Source of the DNA: an uncultured Pelagibacteraceae bacterium
GTDB taxonomy: Bacteria; Pseudomonadota; Alphaproteobacteria; Pelagibacterales; Pelagibacteraceae
Length of the DNA: 64,000 bases
Reading direction: 5' to 3'
Assembly: GCA_902628565.1 (NCBI GenBank)
Contig: CACONR010000001.1
Location: forward strand, 62,001-126,000
In this document: one piece after another, positions 30,162 through 42,713 of the stretch
Layout of the letters: every line of letters starts with the position of its first letter
How positions within the stretch are numbered: position 1 is the first letter of the stretch
The notes under the pieces: model-generated
Told to the model about the DNA's origin: nothing
Databases searched by the model: none
Seen by the model: the letters and a program-made list of their open reading frames with translations, nothing else
Translations under genes and position numbers: made by a program

Positions 30162-31718
30162 GTGTTATATTTTTCAAAATTTAGAATAATTTCAGTAATA
30201 TTAATTTCTCTATTTTTTATTTTAATCGCTTCGTCAAATTTATTTAAGTTTGAAAACAACTTACTAAATAAGAAAATTAATCTTGGATTAGATCTTCAGG
30301 GAGGTTCTTACCTCCTACTAGAAATTGATAATAATCCAGTTATTGAGCAAAAAATACAAAATCTTTCAATTACCATTAGAAATTATTTCAAAGACAAAAA
30401 TATAAGAATTAAAAATTTAAAAATTTTAGGACAAAAATTGTCTTTTTCTGTAGATGAAAACTTTAAACAAACTATTCTAGATACATTTAGTGACGAGGAA
30501 AGTGAATTAAATCCTTATTATCCAAGATTTAAATCTCATCAATTAGATATTACTGAGGAAAATAATATTTTTTTTGTCAATTACTCAATCCAAGGTATCG
30601 TTAAACTAAAAACATCATCCCAAGATCAAGCATTAGAAATTGTAAGAAGAAGAATTGATGAGATAGGAACTAATGAGCCCAATATTCTAAAAAGAGGAAA
30701 CGACAGAATTCTTGTTGAATTACCTGGATTAGATGACCCAATGAGAATTAAATCTTTACTTGGTAAAACTGCAAATCTTACGTTTAGATTTGTAACGAAT
30801 AATGATCAAGATTCTTTTGGGGCAGAAAAACTTAGTTATGAAGATGAGTCTGAAGAAGCTGCTCTGGTAAGTAAAAGAATTATTTTAAGTGGAGACAATC
30901 TGCTAGATGCTCAACCAAGAATGGATAGTGAGACAAATGAAACAGTAGTTACATTTACACTTGATAGAGTTGGAGCTAAAAGATTTGGTAAGGCCACATC
31001 GACTGGTATTGGCAAACAATTAGCAATAGTATTAGACGGTAAAATTATTAGCGCACCAGTCATTAGGGATACAATTGCAAGTGGATCAGGTCAAATCAGT
31101 GGAGGATTTACTTTTCAATCAGCAACAGATTTAGCTCTTTTATTAAGATCTGGTGCATTACCTGCACCTTTGAATATTATTGAGGAACGAACAGTTGGTC
31201 CAGACTTAGGACAAGACTCAATTAATGCAGGGATGATTGCATTAGCAATTGGTTTTGTATTAGTAATAGTATTTATCTTTGTTAAATATAAGATATTTGG
31301 TTTAATTACCAACATAACATTAATACTTAACCTTTTCTTACTCATTGGAATATTGACTATATTTGAGGCGACCTTAACTCTTCCGGGGATTGCTGGAATA
31401 ATTTTGACAGTTGGTATGGCAGTCGATGCAAATGTTTTAATTTTTGAGAGAATTAAAGAAGAGCTAAAAAATGAAAAAAATAATTTAATAGCTTTTGATA
31501 GTGGTTACACAAAATCTAGAACCGCTATACTTGATGCAAATATAACAACATTATTAGCAGCTATTATCTTATTTTTTATGGGCTCAGGTCCAATCAAAGG
31601 TTTTTCACTCACACTTGGAATTGGAATATTTACAACATTATTTTCAGTTTATTTTATAGCAAGATTATTGACTGTTTTGTATGTGTACAGAAACAAAGAA
31701 AAAGAGGGTTTAATTTAG
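30162..31718 (+). CDS. secD: Protein translocase subunit SecD (GTG start)
   Basis: LGLDLQGGSYLLLEID; VGMAVDANVLIFERIKEEL. Confidence 0.95.
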   Translation: MLYFSKFRIISVILISLFFILIASSNLFKFENNLLNKKINLGLDLQGGSYLLLEIDNNPVIEQKIQNLSITIRNYFKDKNIRIKNLKILGQKLSFSVDENFKQTILDTFSDEESELNPYYPRFKSHQLDITEENNIFFVNYSIQGIVKLKTSSQDQALEIVRRRIDEIGTNEPNILKRGNDRILVELPGLDDPMRIKSLLGKTANLTFRFVTNNDQDSFGAEKLSYEDESEEAALVSKRIILSGDNLLDAQPRMDSETNETVVTFTLDRVGAKRFGKATSTGIGKQLAIVLDGKIISAPVIRDTIASGSGQISGGFTFQSATDLALLLRSGALPAPLNIIEERTVGPDLGQDSINAGMIALAIGFVLVIVFIFVKYKIFGLITNITLILNLFLLIGILTIFEATLTLPGIAGIILTVGMAVDANVLIFERIKEELKNEKNNLIAFDSGYTKSRTAILDANITTLLAAIILFFMGSGPIKGFSLTLGIGIFTTLFSVYFIARLLTVLYVYRNKEKEGLI

Positions 31719-32606
31719 ATGATTGCTTTTAACAAATACTATAATCAATTTAACATACTCTCTATATCCTTAGTCGTTATTTCATTATTTTTACTGACTT
31801 TCAAAGGTCTTAATTTTGGAATAGATTTTAAGGGCGGAACCCTAATTGAATTAAGATCAACTGACAGCAAAATTAATGTGTCATCTCTAAGAGATAATTT
31901 AAATTCTATGAATTTAGGTGATGTTTCAGTAAAAAATTTTGGAAATGAGACTGACTTTCTAATAAAATTTGAAATTAACAATAACAAAAATATTATAGAG
32001 GAAATTAAAGCAAATTTAGATAAATCATTTGGCAATACTTTTGATTTTAGAAGAGTTGAAAACGTGGGACCAAAAGTAAGTGCTGAGCTACTTAAATCTG
32101 GAGTAATAGCTATCGCAGTGGCATTAACTTTAATGTTAATTTACATTTGGATCAGATTTGAATGGCAATTTAGTCTAGGAGCTATATTAGCTTTATTTCA
32201 TGATGTGTTGGTAACTTTAGGTTTATTTTCATTACTTGGTCTTGAAATCAATTTGTCTATTATTGCAGCTGTATTAACTATCGTTGGTTACTCCATGAAT
32301 GATACAGTGGTTATTTTCGATAGAGTAAGAGAAAATTTAAGAAAATATTCTGACATTAAGATTTATGATTTAACTAATATCTCTATCAATGAAACATTAT
32401 CTAGAACTTTAATTACATCAATAACGACTTTATTAGCTTTGCTATCAATATTTTTCTTTGGTGGTGAGATACTAAAAGGTTTTTCTTTAGCTATGATATT
32501 TGGTGTAATTTTCGGTACTTATTCATCTATCTATATTGCCAATACAGTTTTAGTCAGATTAAGAGTTTCGCAAAAAACTGTTTTAAGAGACGACGAAAGT
32601 AATTAA
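31719..32606 (+). CDS. secF: Protein translocase subunit SecF
   Basis: FGIDFKGGTLIELR; VGYSMNDTVVIFDRVRENLRK. Confidence 0.95.
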   Translation: MIAFNKYYNQFNILSISLVVISLFLLTFKGLNFGIDFKGGTLIELRSTDSKINVSSLRDNLNSMNLGDVSVKNFGNETDFLIKFEINNNKNIIEEIKANLDKSFGNTFDFRRVENVGPKVSAELLKSGVIAIAVALTLMLIYIWIRFEWQFSLGAILALFHDVLVTLGLFSLLGLEINLSIIAAVLTIVGYSMNDTVVIFDRVRENLRKYSDIKIYDLTNISINETLSRTLITSITTLLALLSIFFFGGEILKGFSLAMIFGVIFGTYSSIYIANTVLVRLRVSQKTVLRDDESN

Positions 32607-33205
32607 TAAAGATTTTGAGCAGCAACCAAAGTAAGTAGCATAGGTATTGAAAATAAGGTATTAACTCTCAAAAATAACATTGCTCTTCTAGCTGACCTAG
32701 CTTTATATTCTGGATCACATTCTACGATACCCAAGGCCCTTTTTTGATTTGGCCATATTATAAACCAAATGTTAAATAGCATTATCAAACCTAGCCACAT
32801 ACCAATTCCTATTGCAGTATGTTTTGGAATGCCAGAGCCTATACTTAAGGTCATTGCGTCATACAAATATCCATTAAGAGCCATAATTGCAAAACCAGAT
32901 AAAATTGCTAAAACTGCCCCCCATCTAAAATAAAACAATGCAGCTGGAGCAATTACATTGTTGATAGCTGGTTTTTGCTCATCTGGAATTCTTGCCATAT
33001 TTGGAATTTGCACAAAATTAAAGTACCACAATAATCCAATCCACATAATACCAGTTATAACTTGCACAAATTTTGCAAACCAGCTCCAAAAAAGTGCATC
33101 AAAACTAAAACCATCGTTTTGATAAAATAATCCAAGAAATAATAATACTGTTATAGCTAATGATACATGAATTGTTCTCGATAAAGACGATAGCAAATTA
33201 CCCAT
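32603..33205 (-). CDS. Membrane protein resembling the urate hydroxylase PuuD N-terminal domain
   Basis: VQVITGIMWIGLLWYFNFVQIPNMARIP...GIGMWLGLIMLFNIWFIIWPNQKRALG. Confidence 0.65.
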   Translation of the reverse strand: MGNLLSSLSRTIHVSLAITVLLFLGLFYQNDGFSFDALFWSWFAKFVQVITGIMWIGLLWYFNFVQIPNMARIPDEQKPAINNVIAPAALFYFRWGAVLAILSGFAIMALNGYLYDAMTLSIGSGIPKHTAIGIGMWLGLIMLFNIWFIIWPNQKRALGIVECDPEYKARSARRAMLFLRVNTLFSIPMLLTLVAAQNLY

Positions 33206-33331
33206 AATAATGACAAATATATACTACATTACAACTTTTTAAAATAATTTTTAAGAATAAATCATTATGAATTCAATTTAATTGATAAACTTCTTGTATA
33301 TTTAAATTATATAATTTAATAATTTTAAATA

Positions 33332-33925
33332 ATGATATTTGAACTACCAAAACTTGATTATGCAAACAATGCGCTTTCTCCAATAATGTCTGAGGAAACT
33401 TTAGAACTTCATCATGGCAAACATCATCAGACTTACATAACCAACTTAAATAATTTTATTAAAGACACTGATCTATCTAATTCATCATTGGAAGATATAA
33501 TTTTAAAAAGTTTTGAGGACAAATCTAAAGCTGGAATATTTAATAATGCAAGCCAACACTGGAATCATAATCTTTTTTGGAAATGTATGAAACCAAATGG
33601 AGGTGGAAAAATTCCTCCAAAACTTGAAAAAAGAATCATTTCAGATTTTGGTAGTGTTGAAAAGTTTAAAACAGATTTTAAACAAGCGGGAATCACACAA
33701 TTTGGCTCTGGCTGGTGTTGGTTATCAATAAGTAATGGTAAACTTGTAGTAACAAAAACTGCAAATGCAGCAAATCCTATAATTGATAATATGCAGCCTA
33801 TTTTAGGATGTGATGTTTGGGAACACTCTTATTATATTGATTATAGAAACCGACGACCAGAATATCTAGATAAGTTTGTAGAAAACTTAATTAATTGGGA
33901 ATTTGTTGAATCTTTGTTAGACTAA
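33332..33925 (+). CDS. sodB: Superoxide dismutase (Fe/Mn)
   Basis: HHGKHHQTYITNLN, NNASQHWNHNLFW, CDVWEHSYYIDYRNRRPEYL. Confidence 0.95.
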   Translation: MIFELPKLDYANNALSPIMSEETLELHHGKHHQTYITNLNNFIKDTDLSNSSLEDIILKSFEDKSKAGIFNNASQHWNHNLFWKCMKPNGGGKIPPKLEKRIISDFGSVEKFKTDFKQAGITQFGSGWCWLSISNGKLVVTKTANAANPIIDNMQPILGCDVWEHSYYIDYRNRRPEYLDKFVENLINWEFVESLLD

Positions 33926-34344
33926 TTTTCCGTTTTTCCTGTTCTTCTAGCGTGAATGAAAGATCTAATACATTGGATTGTAAAAAATAGACCGGTTACT
34001 AACATCATTAACTTTGAGATATCCGCCCAAAAATTTGTAAAAACATTTCCTGTTATTATTGTTCTAACAAAATCTAATCCACCAATTAAAATTATTAATC
34101 CTAATAGTACTACTATGTGCATGAAAAATTTTTTTTTATTTATAAATTTCAAAGACAAATAAGAAAAAATTAAAATTGGAAATCCCAAAAAAGAGGGAAT
34201 GAATGAAGTGAGAGAATCGCTACCACTAATAAAACTTATTATTATTCCCCAACAAATTAATAATATTCCGTAAATAATTGATAAATTTTCTATAGATATG
34301 CCAAATATCTTGAATTCAGTATTTGTATTTTCATTATCAATCAT
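33922..34344 (-). CDS. Hypothetical 4-TM membrane protein
   Basis: 140-aa hydrophobic ORF with no family signature I recognise. Confidence 0.65.
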   Translation of the reverse strand: MIDNENTNTEFKIFGISIENLSIIYGILLICWGIIISFISGSDSLTSFIPSFLGFPILIFSYLSLKFINKKKFFMHIVVLLGLIILIGGLDFVRTIITGNVFTNFWADISKLMMLVTGLFFTIQCIRSFIHARRTGKTEN

Positions 34345-34411
34345 AAAAATATTTTATTTTATTAAGTAAATTTTATCAAATTAATTACACCATTATTAAT
34401 AAACTGTAGAT

Positions 34412-37264
34412 TTACAAAAGTGGTTTTAAAAATTTTCCTGTATAACTAGTGTTAATCTTACAAATTTCCTCAGGTTTACCCTCAGCAATAATTTTTCCAC
34501 CTTTTACACCGCCTTCAGGCCCCATATCTACAATATAATCTGCTGTTTTTATGACATCTAAGTTATGTTCTATAACAACCACTGTGTTACCTAATGAAAC
34601 AAATGTATGTAAAATTTCTAATAATTTTTTGATGTCGTGTTGGTGAAGACCAGTAGTTGGTTCATCTAATATGTACATTGTTCTTCCTGTCGATCTTTTT
34701 GATAATTCTTTAGCTAATTTAATTCTTTGTGCTTCACCCCCTGATAGAGTTGTGGCTTGCTGACCAATTTTTATATATCCTAGACCAACTTTTTTTAAGG
34801 TAAGCAATTTAGTCTTTATATTTGAAATATTTTCAAAATATTCACATCCCTCATCAACTGTCATGTTTAAAACATCTGCGATACTTTTATCTTTAAATTT
34901 TATCTCTAATGTTTCTCGGTTATATCTGGTTCCCCTACACTCATCGCATTGAATATAAACGTCCGGAAGAAAATGCATTTCATAAGTAATAACTCCATCT
35001 CCCTCACAAGCTTCACATCTACCTCCTTTAACATTAAAAGAAAACCTTCCTGGCTTGTATCCTCTAGTTTTAGATTCAGGTAATCCTGTAAACCAATCTC
35101 TAATTGGCCCAAAAGCTCCAGTATAAGTTGCTGGATTAGATCTTGGAGTACGACCAATTGGTGATTGATCAATATCAATTATCTTATCGATTAATTCTGT
35201 ACCTTTAAAACCTTTGAAAGGTTTTGGAATTTTTCTAGATTTATTATTATTTAAAGTTAAGTTTAACGCATTGTACAAAGTTTGTAAAATCAATGTTGAC
35301 TTACCACTTCCTGATACACCAGTGACACAGGTTAAGCTACCCAAAGGTATTTTCAAATTTACATTATTCAAATTATTACCAGTCGCACCAGTTATTTCAA
35401 GAAACCTACCATTTTTGGCTAACCTTCTTTTTTTAGGAACATCAATCCTTAATTTGTTTGAAAGATATTTTCCTGTGATACTAATTTTATTTTTTGTTAT
35501 CTCATCAAAAGTTCCTTGCGCAACAACTTCACCACCTTTGTTTCCTGCTTCAGGACCAAGATCAATAATGTGATCTGCATTTTCCATCGTTTCAGTGTCA
35601 TGCTCAACAACTATTACTGTATTTCCTAAATCTCGTAATCTTTTAAGAGCATTGATCAGTTTTACATTATCTTTTTGATGCAAACCAATAGATGGTTCAT
35701 CTAAAACATATAATACTCCAGTTAAACCAGATCCAATTTGAGATGCTAAACGGATTCTTTGTGCTTCTCCTCCTGATAAAGTACCAGACTCTCTTGATAA
35801 TGTTAGATAATCAAGACCAACATTTAAAAGAAAATTTAATCTTTCATTAATTTCTTTGAGGATATGTTCGGCAATTTTGACTTGTCTTTTATCTAAATTG
35901 AATTTTAAATTTTCAAACCATTTTGCAGCATCTAAAATTGATTTTTCAGTTACTTCACTAATGTGCAAGCCGTCAATTTTCACACATAATGCCTCATCTT
36001 TTAATCTATGACCATTACATCTCTCACATTTAGTATCTGACTGATATTGGGCTATTTCTTCTCTTTTCCAATCACTATCAGTTTCTAAATATCTTCTCTC
36101 TAAATTATTTATTACCCCTTCAAATGTTTTTTTATGTGAGTATTTTTCATAACCATCGTCATATGAAAATTTGATTTCTTCATCATCAGATCCATAAAGA
36201 ATGATATCCTTTATTTTTTTTGAAAGTTTTGACCATTTTTCATCTAATGAAAAGCTGTAATGTTTTGCTAAAGAAGATAATGTTTGTGCATAATATAGAG
36301 TGGTTGTTTTAGCCCAGGGTTCAATAGCACCATCGGCAATACTTTTTTTATGATTTGGTACTACTAAATTTGGATCAACATTAAGTTTAATTCCAATTCC
36401 CTCACATTCCTCACAAGCACCAAAAGGACTATTAAATGAGAAAAGTCTTGGCTCAATTTCCTCAATTGTAAAGCCACTTTCCGGACATGCAAATTTAGTC
36501 GAAAATATTAATTTTTCTAATTTTCTATATTTTTTTGGTAAGGTCTCATCTTCATATTCAACAAATACTAAACCATTCGCTAAGTTTACCGAAGTTTCAA
36601 TACTTTCAGCTAATCTGTTTCCTAAAGATGAATTTAAAACAATCCTGTCGACCAGAATATATATGTCATGCTTAATTTTCTTATTTAAATCTGGAACTTT
36701 ATCAATATCATAAACGACATCATCTACTTTGATCTTTCGAAACCCTCTTTTTTTATAATTCAGGATTTCTTTTTTATATTCTCCCTTTCTTCCTCTTACC
36801 ACAGGAGCGTAAATATATATGGTTGACTTTATTGGTAACTCTTTAATCTTATCCACAATCTGTGTAATCGTTTGTGATGTGATTGGTTTACCTGTAAAAG
36901 GTGAATAGGGTATACCTGCTCTCGCATATAAAACACGCATGTAATCATATATTTCAGTAACTGTAGCAACAGTTGATCTTGGATTTTTAGAAGTATTTTT
37001 TTGCTCTATTGATATTGCTGGGCTCAATCCCTCGATTAAATCAACATTTGGTTTTTTCATTTTATCTAAAAATTGTCTTGCATAAGCAGATAAACTCTCA
37101 ACATACCTTCTTTGACCCTCTGCATAAACTGTATCAAAAGCTAAAGATGATTTTCCTGATCCTGATAGACCAGTTATGACAACAAATTTATCTTTGGGTA
37201 TCTCTAAAGAAATATTTTTTAAATTGTGTTCTTTAGCTCCCTTAATAACTATCTTTTTCATCAT
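34412..37264 (-). CDS. uvrA: Excinuclease ABC subunit A
   Basis: [39 protein letters not shown]; duplicated LSGGEAQRI; zinc module CEACEGDG...CDECRG. Confidence 0.97.
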   Translation of the reverse strand: MMKKIVIKGAKEHNLKNISLEIPKDKFVVITGLSGSGKSSLAFDTVYAEGQRRYVESLSAYARQFLDKMKKPNVDLIEGLSPAISIEQKNTSKNPRSTVATVTEIYDYMRVLYARAGIPYSPFTGKPITSQTITQIVDKIKELPIKSTIYIYAPVVRGRKGEYKKEILNYKKRGFRKIKVDDVVYDIDKVPDLNKKIKHDIYILVDRIVLNSSLGNRLAESIETSVNLANGLVFVEYEDETLPKKYRKLEKLIFSTKFACPESGFTIEEIEPRLFSFNSPFGACEECEGIGIKLNVDPNLVVPNHKKSIADGAIEPWAKTTTLYYAQTLSSLAKHYSFSLDEKWSKLSKKIKDIILYGSDDEEIKFSYDDGYEKYSHKKTFEGVINNLERRYLETDSDWKREEIAQYQSDTKCERCNGHRLKDEALCVKIDGLHISEVTEKSILDAAKWFENLKFNLDKRQVKIAEHILKEINERLNFLLNVGLDYLTLSRESGTLSGGEAQRIRLASQIGSGLTGVLYVLDEPSIGLHQKDNVKLINALKRLRDLGNTVIVVEHDTETMENADHIIDLGPEAGNKGGEVVAQGTFDEITKNKISITGKYLSNKLRIDVPKKRRLAKNGRFLEITGATGNNLNNVNLKIPLGSLTCVTGVSGSGKSTLILQTLYNALNLTLNNNKSRKIPKPFKGFKGTELIDKIIDIDQSPIGRTPRSNPATYTGAFGPIRDWFTGLPESKTRGYKPGRFSFNVKGGRCEACEGDGVITYEMHFLPDVYIQCDECRGTRYNRETLEIKFKDKSIADVLNMTVDEGCEYFENISNIKTKLLTLKKVGLGYIKIGQQATTLSGGEAQRIKLAKELSKRSTGRTMYILDEPTTGLHQHDIKKLLEILHTFVSLGNTVVVIEHNLDVIKTADYIVDMGPEGGVKGGKIIAEGKPEEICKINTSYTGKFLKPLL

Positions 37265-37354
37265 AATTTTTGTTGCTTTGACTTAATAAAATTAATATTC
37301 AGAGTAAATTGTGGTATAGTTCTAATTAACAAATTTAACAAATATTAAAATATT

Positions 37355-37804
37355 ATGGCTGGAAGTTTAAATAAAGTACTTTTAATTGGTCGTTTGGGCG
37401 CAGATCCAGAGATCAAACAAATGGTAAATGGCAAAAGTGTTGCAAGATTAAGTTTGGCAACAAGTCAATCTTGGAAAGATAAGAATACTGGTGAAAAAAA
37501 AGAAAAAACAGAATGGCACCGTATAGTTGTATTCAATGAGGGATTAGTAAATGTTGTTCAACAATATTTAAAAAAGGGAGCTCAAATATATGTTGAGGGA
37601 CAATTAACGACTCGAAAATGGAAAGATGAACAATCTGGTCAAGACAAATACTCGACTGAAATTGTAATTCAAGGATATAACTCATCTTTAACTATGTTAG
37701 GTGGAAGTAATTCAGGTGGGAATATATCAAATGATAATACTCAATCTAATAATGATGACATGTCACAAATATCAAATGACATGGACGATGAAATTCCATT
37801 TTAA
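37355..37804 (+). CDS. ssb: Single-stranded DNA-binding protein
   Basis: [16 protein letters not shown]...[12 protein letters not shown]...; acidic C-terminus DDEIPF. Confidence 0.97.
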   Translation: MAGSLNKVLLIGRLGADPEIKQMVNGKSVARLSLATSQSWKDKNTGEKKEKTEWHRIVVFNEGLVNVVQQYLKKGAQIYVEGQLTTRKWKDEQSGQDKYSTEIVIQGYNSSLTMLGGSNSGGNISNDNTQSNNDDMSQISNDMDDEIPF

Positions 37805-37809
37805 TATTT

Positions 37810-40389
37810 ATGCAAAAAACTGAAATTCCTGAGGATAAGAATATAAAATTAATCTCAATGCATGATGAGATGAGTTCATCTTATCTATCTTATGCAATGA
37901 GTGTTATAGTCAGTAGAGCACTTCCTGATATACGAGATGGTTTAAAACCAGTTCATAGAAGAATTTTATATGCGATGTACAAAGGTGGATATGATTGGTC
38001 AAAACAATTTAGAAAATCGGCAAGAATTGTTGGAGATGTAATTGGTAAGTATCATCCACATGGTGATCAGTCAGTTTACGATGCTCTAGTAAGAATGGTT
38101 CAGGATTTTTCAATGAGTTTACCTTTAGTTGATGGACAAGGAAATTTTGGATCTATTGATGGCGATCCCGCTGCTGCGATGAGATACACAGAAACTAGAT
38201 TATCTAAAGTTTCACAATATTTAATTGATGATATCGAAAAAAATACAATTTCATTTAAAAATAATTACGACGAAACGGAGAAAGAGCCAACAGTTTTACC
38301 AGCTCAATTTCCTAATTTATTAGTAAATGGTGCAGGTGGGATCGCAGTAGGAATGGCAACTAGTATACCGCCACATAATTTAGGTGAAATAATTAATGGA
38401 ACATTAGCTTTAATTGAAAATAAAGATATTAAAATTAAAGATCTAATGAAGCACATACCTGGACCTGATTTTCCAACTGGAGGAGTAATAATAGGAAAAG
38501 ATATGATCAAACAAGGTTATAACAAAGGCAGAGGTTCTTTTAAAATTAGAGGTGAAATTTCTATAGAAAGTTTAAAAAATGGAAGAGAAAGATTGGTTAT
38601 CACTTCGATTCCTTATCAAGTTAATAAATCTGTTTTGAATGAAAGAATTGCACAGCTTGTTAGAGAAAAAAAAATTGAGGGTATTAGAGATATAAGAGAT
38701 GAATCTAATCGAGAAGGAATCAGAGTTTCAATAGATTTAAGAGGTGGAGTAGAACCAGAAACAGTTAAAAGACAACTTTACAAGAATACACAAATTGAAA
38801 GTTCATTTGGATTTAATACACTTGCAATAGTTGATGGCAAACCAGAAACTTGTAATTTAAAAGATTTCCTATCAAATTTTTTATCTTTTAGAGAGGACGT
38901 TGTAGTCAAAAAAACAAAATTTGATTTACAAAAGGCAGAAGAACGAGCACATATCTTGATAGGTCTATCAGTATCTGTTGAAAATTTAGACAAAGTTATC
39001 AAAATAATCAGATCATCAAAAAATCCAGAAGATGCAAAAAAATCTCTTTTACAAACTAAATGGAAAATGAATAAATCAAAAAAATTAATTTCACTTGTGG
39101 AAAGCTCAAAATCAAAAACTTTATACTCATTATCAACTTTACAAGTGAATGCTATTTTAGAATTAAGATTACAAAAACTGACAGCGATAGGAATTAATGA
39201 AATTGAAATAGAAATAAAGAAGTTAGCTGAATTAATTACAAAATATAAAAAAATAATTTCATCTAAGAAAGAATTGTTAAAAGTAATCAGTGAAGAGCTA
39301 AAAAATATAAAAGATAAATACTCATCACCTCGAAGAACTCAAATAATTGATGCTGTATTAAATTACGATATAGAAGAAACCATTCAAAAACAATCTATAT
39401 TGATTACAGTTACATTGCAGGGTTATATTAAACGTGGATCTTTGAATAGTGTTAAGACGCAAAAAAGAGGAGGTAAAGGAAAAACTGGGATGACTACTAG
39501 AAATGAGGACTCTGTAGTTCAAACTCTATCAGTTAATACTCATACTTCAGTTTTGTTTTTTTCTACGGAAGGGTTAGTTTATAGAATAAAAGCCTGGAAA
39601 ATACCCGAAGGATCTTCAGTATCTAAAGGAAAATCGTTGTTTAATATTCTTCCACTAAAAAACCATCAATCAATAAGTTCTATTATGCCTTTCCCTGACA
39701 ATGAATCTGAAATGAAAAATTATCAAATCGTTTTTGCTACAGCTCAAGGGAAAATTAGAAAAAATAGTTTAGAGGATTTCTCTTCAATTAATACATCTGG
39801 AAAAATTGCAATGAAATTGGACAATAATGATAAAATTGTGGGAGTTAAAATTTGTAAGGATGATCAGGATATAATTTTAAGTACCAAATTAGGAAAATGT
39901 ATACGTTTTGAGTCTAAAAAATTGAGAGTTTTTAAGGGTAGATCCTCTAAAGGGATAAAAGGTATTGTTTTGTCTCCAAACGATCAAATTGTCTCTCTTT
40001 CAATTATAGATAATGATAAATCAAAAAAAAACGGGAAGAAATCAAAGGATGAGCAATCAGAATTAAAAGCTAAAGAAAAGTTTATATTATCAATTACAGA
40101 AAATGGTTTTGGTAAAAAAACAAGTCATACAGAATATAGAGTAACTAATAGAGGTGGAAAGGGAATTATTGGAATTATAAATTCACCAAGAAATGGCAAT
40201 ATTTCATCCTCCTTTCCAGTATATGATGGTGATGAAATACTTATATCCACTAACAAAGGGAGAGTAATACGTGTAGCGGTAAAAGAAATTAGAACTGCGG
40301 GTAGAAATACTCAAGGTGTTAGAATTATTAAATTAACTGGAGAAGAAAAAGTTGTTTCAGCAGATAAAATAGATGATAACTTAGTTTAA
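37810..40389 (+). CDS. gyrA: DNA gyrase subunit A
   Basis: [59 protein letters not shown]. Confidence 0.97.
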   Translation: MQKTEIPEDKNIKLISMHDEMSSSYLSYAMSVIVSRALPDIRDGLKPVHRRILYAMYKGGYDWSKQFRKSARIVGDVIGKYHPHGDQSVYDALVRMVQDFSMSLPLVDGQGNFGSIDGDPAAAMRYTETRLSKVSQYLIDDIEKNTISFKNNYDETEKEPTVLPAQFPNLLVNGAGGIAVGMATSIPPHNLGEIINGTLALIENKDIKIKDLMKHIPGPDFPTGGVIIGKDMIKQGYNKGRGSFKIRGEISIESLKNGRERLVITSIPYQVNKSVLNERIAQLVREKKIEGIRDIRDESNREGIRVSIDLRGGVEPETVKRQLYKNTQIESSFGFNTLAIVDGKPETCNLKDFLSNFLSFREDVVVKKTKFDLQKAEERAHILIGLSVSVENLDKVIKIIRSSKNPEDAKKSLLQTKWKMNKSKKLISLVESSKSKTLYSLSTLQVNAILELRLQKLTAIGINEIEIEIKKLAELITKYKKIISSKKELLKVISEELKNIKDKYSSPRRTQIIDAVLNYDIEETIQKQSILITVTLQGYIKRGSLNSVKTQKRGGKGKTGMTTRNEDSVVQTLSVNTHTSVLFFSTEGLVYRIKAWKIPEGSSVSKGKSLFNILPLKNHQSISSIMPFPDNESEMKNYQIVFATAQGKIRKNSLEDFSSINTSGKIAMKLDNNDKIVGVKICKDDQDIILSTKLGKCIRFESKKLRVFKGRSSKGIKGIVLSPNDQIVSLSIIDNDKSKKNGKKSKDEQSELKAKEKFILSITENGFGKKTSHTEYRVTNRGGKGIIGIINSPRNGNISSSFPVYDGDEILISTNKGRVIRVAVKEIRTAGRNTQGVRIIKLTGEEKVVSADKIDDNLV

Positions 40390-40883
40390 TGAATAAAGTT
40401 GCAATCTATCCTGGAACATTTGATCCAATTACGTTTGGCCATATTGATGTTATTAAAAAAGGTTTAAAACTTTTTGATAAAATTGTGGTTGCGGTATCTA
40501 ACGTAGAAAATAAGGATTATTTATTTGATTCAGATGAAAGAATTGAAATTGTTAAAAAAGCATTATTTTATGATTTAAAATTGAATAAAAAAAAAGTTGT
40601 CGTAATTTCTTTTAGTTCTTTAACCACTGAATTATGTAAAAAGTATAAATCAAATATTATTCTAAGAGGATTAAGAGCAGTTTCAGATTTTGAATATGAA
40701 TTTCAACTTGCAGGAATGAATAGAAAATTAAACAAAAACATTGAAACTCTTTTTTTAATGTCCGATGTTGAAAATCAGATTATCTCTTCAAGATTTGTTA
40801 AAGAAATAGTAAATTTAAAAGGTGATATCAAAAAATTTACTACCAAAAGTACAATTAAATTATTAAAAAGAAAATATGAATAA
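40389..40883 (+). CDS. coaD: Phosphopantetheine adenylyltransferase
   Basis: VAIYPGTFDPITFGHIDVI; ILRGLRAVSDFEYEFQLAGMNRKL. Confidence 0.95.
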   Translation: MNKVAIYPGTFDPITFGHIDVIKKGLKLFDKIVVAVSNVENKDYLFDSDERIEIVKKALFYDLKLNKKKVVVISFSSLTTELCKKYKSNIILRGLRAVSDFEYEFQLAGMNRKLNKNIETLFLMSDVENQIISSRFVKEIVNLKGDIKKFTTKSTIKLLKRKYE

Positions 40884-41436
40884 AATTTTAATAAATATAT
40901 TGATTTTCTTTTTTTTAACCATAAACCAAGTAATGTCACAGGAGAATATTATGATTTTGAAACTTAAAGATGGAGATGTTAAAATTGAATTATTTGAAGA
41001 TGTAGCACCTAATCATGTTAAAAGAATTAAAGATTTAGCTAATAGTGGTAAATATGATAATGTTGTTTTTCACAGAGTAATTGATGGTTTCATGGCACAA
41101 ACTGGTGATGTAAAATTTGGAAATTCATCATCAAGTGATTTTAATTTAAGAATGGCAGGAATGGGCGGATCAGATTTACCAGATCTAAAACAAGAATTTA
41201 ATAATTTACCCCATGATAGAGGAACTTTATCTATGGCTAGATCACAAGATCCAAATAGTGCAAATAGCCAATTTTTCATTTGTTTTAAACCTGCCCCCTT
41301 TTTAGATAACCAATATACAGTTTTTGGAAAAGTGATCGAAGGAATGGAATTTGTTGATAAAATTAAACGTGGTGATGAAAACAATAATGGTGCTGTCACA
41401 GATCCAGATAAAATAATTAGTTTAAAATCATTATAA
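40876..41436 (+). CDS. Cyclophilin-type peptidyl-prolyl isomerase, exported
   Basis: VVFHRVIDGFMAQTGD, SMARSQDPNSANSQFFICF; N-terminal signal peptide. Confidence 0.92.
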   Translation: MNKILINILIFFFLTINQVMSQENIMILKLKDGDVKIELFEDVAPNHVKRIKDLANSGKYDNVVFHRVIDGFMAQTGDVKFGNSSSSDFNLRMAGMGGSDLPDLKQEFNNLPHDRGTLSMARSQDPNSANSQFFICFKPAPFLDNQYTVFGKVIEGMEFVDKIKRGDENNNGAVTDPDKIISLKSL

Positions 41437-41442
41437 CATTTA

Positions 41443-42555
41443 ATGGCATTAAAAGAATTTGCCTTTAAATTATTGAACAAAGACAACTATGCAAGAGAAG
41501 GAATTATAGAAACGCATAGGGGAGTAATCAAAACTCCTGCTTTTATGCCAGTAGGAACTCAGGCAACTGTAAAAGCTTGTACGATTGACGATATTAAAAA
41601 AACTGGCTCAGATATAATTTTAGCTAATACATATCATTTAATGATCCGTCCAGGAGTTGAACGAATTCAAAATGCTGGCGGATTACATTCCTTTATGAAT
41701 TGTGATTTACCAATACTTACTGACTCAGGTGGTTTTCAAGTAATGTCTCTTTCAAAATTAAATAAAATAGACCGAGAAAAAGGTGCAATTTTTAACTCTC
41801 ATGTTGATGGAAAAAAATTTTATTTAAGCCCTGAGGAAAGTATAAAAATTCAACTTGGCTTGAACTCAGATATTGTAATGATCATGGATGAATGTCCAAA
41901 AAAAACTGATGACTATGAACTGATTAAAAAATCAATGGAACTATCATTATATTGGGCTGATAGATCCAAAAAAGCCTTTGGAAAAAATCCTCATAAAGCT
42001 CTTTTTGGCATAGTCCAAGGAGGTCTTTTTAAAGATTTGAGACTTTTGTCTCTAAAAGGTTTGTTAAATCTTAATTTTGATGGATATGCCATTGGTGGTC
42101 TTGCAGTTGGTGAAACACAAGAGGAAATGTTTAAAGTTTTAGACGATATTAAGGAAGACCTTCCAGAAAATAAACCGCATTATTTAATGGGTGTAGGCAC
42201 ACCTTCTGATATTTTAGGTGCAGTTAAAAGAGGAATAGACATGTTTGATTGTGTTATGCCGACTAGATCAGGGAGAACAGGTCTGGCTTTTACATGGAAT
42301 GGAAGAATAAATATTAAAAATAATAAATATCAAAATGACAATTCACCTCTTGATGAAAAGTGTAAAAATTTAAATTTAAACAAATATTCAAAAAATTATT
42401 TGAATCATTTATTCAATACTAATGAAATTTTAGGATCGATGCTTTTGACGTTAAATAATATCAACTTTTATCAAGAATTAATGAGCGAAATAAGAAAAAA
42501 TATTCAAAAGGGCACTTTTAATGAATTTCATGATAAATATATAGATAAGTTGTGA
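41443..42555 (+). CDS. tgt: Queuine tRNA-ribosyltransferase
   Basis: ILANTYHLMIRPG, LTDSGGFQVMSLSK, GGLAVGETQEEM, FDCVMPTRSGRTGLAFT. Confidence 0.95.
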   Translation: MALKEFAFKLLNKDNYAREGIIETHRGVIKTPAFMPVGTQATVKACTIDDIKKTGSDIILANTYHLMIRPGVERIQNAGGLHSFMNCDLPILTDSGGFQVMSLSKLNKIDREKGAIFNSHVDGKKFYLSPEESIKIQLGLNSDIVMIMDECPKKTDDYELIKKSMELSLYWADRSKKAFGKNPHKALFGIVQGGLFKDLRLLSLKGLLNLNFDGYAIGGLAVGETQEEMFKVLDDIKEDLPENKPHYLMGVGTPSDILGAVKRGIDMFDCVMPTRSGRTGLAFTWNGRINIKNNKYQNDNSPLDEKCKNLNLNKYSKNYLNHLFNTNEILGSMLLTLNNINFYQELMSEIRKNIQKGTFNEFHDKYIDKL

Positions 42556-42626
42556 TAAAGAAACTATATGTCTCATCAATTCTTATTTGAAATATTAAAA
42601 TAAATATGTATATACGAAGTAATTTT

Positions 42627-42702
<76 letters not shown>

Positions 42703-42713
42703 TTAATTAATAC

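Noticed and set aside
37265-37354. Possible SOS/LexA box in the divergent uvrA-ssb promoter (GTTCTAATTAAC)
   Set aside because: Does not match the alphaproteobacterial GTTC-N7-GTTC operator; only a weak AT-rich palindrome
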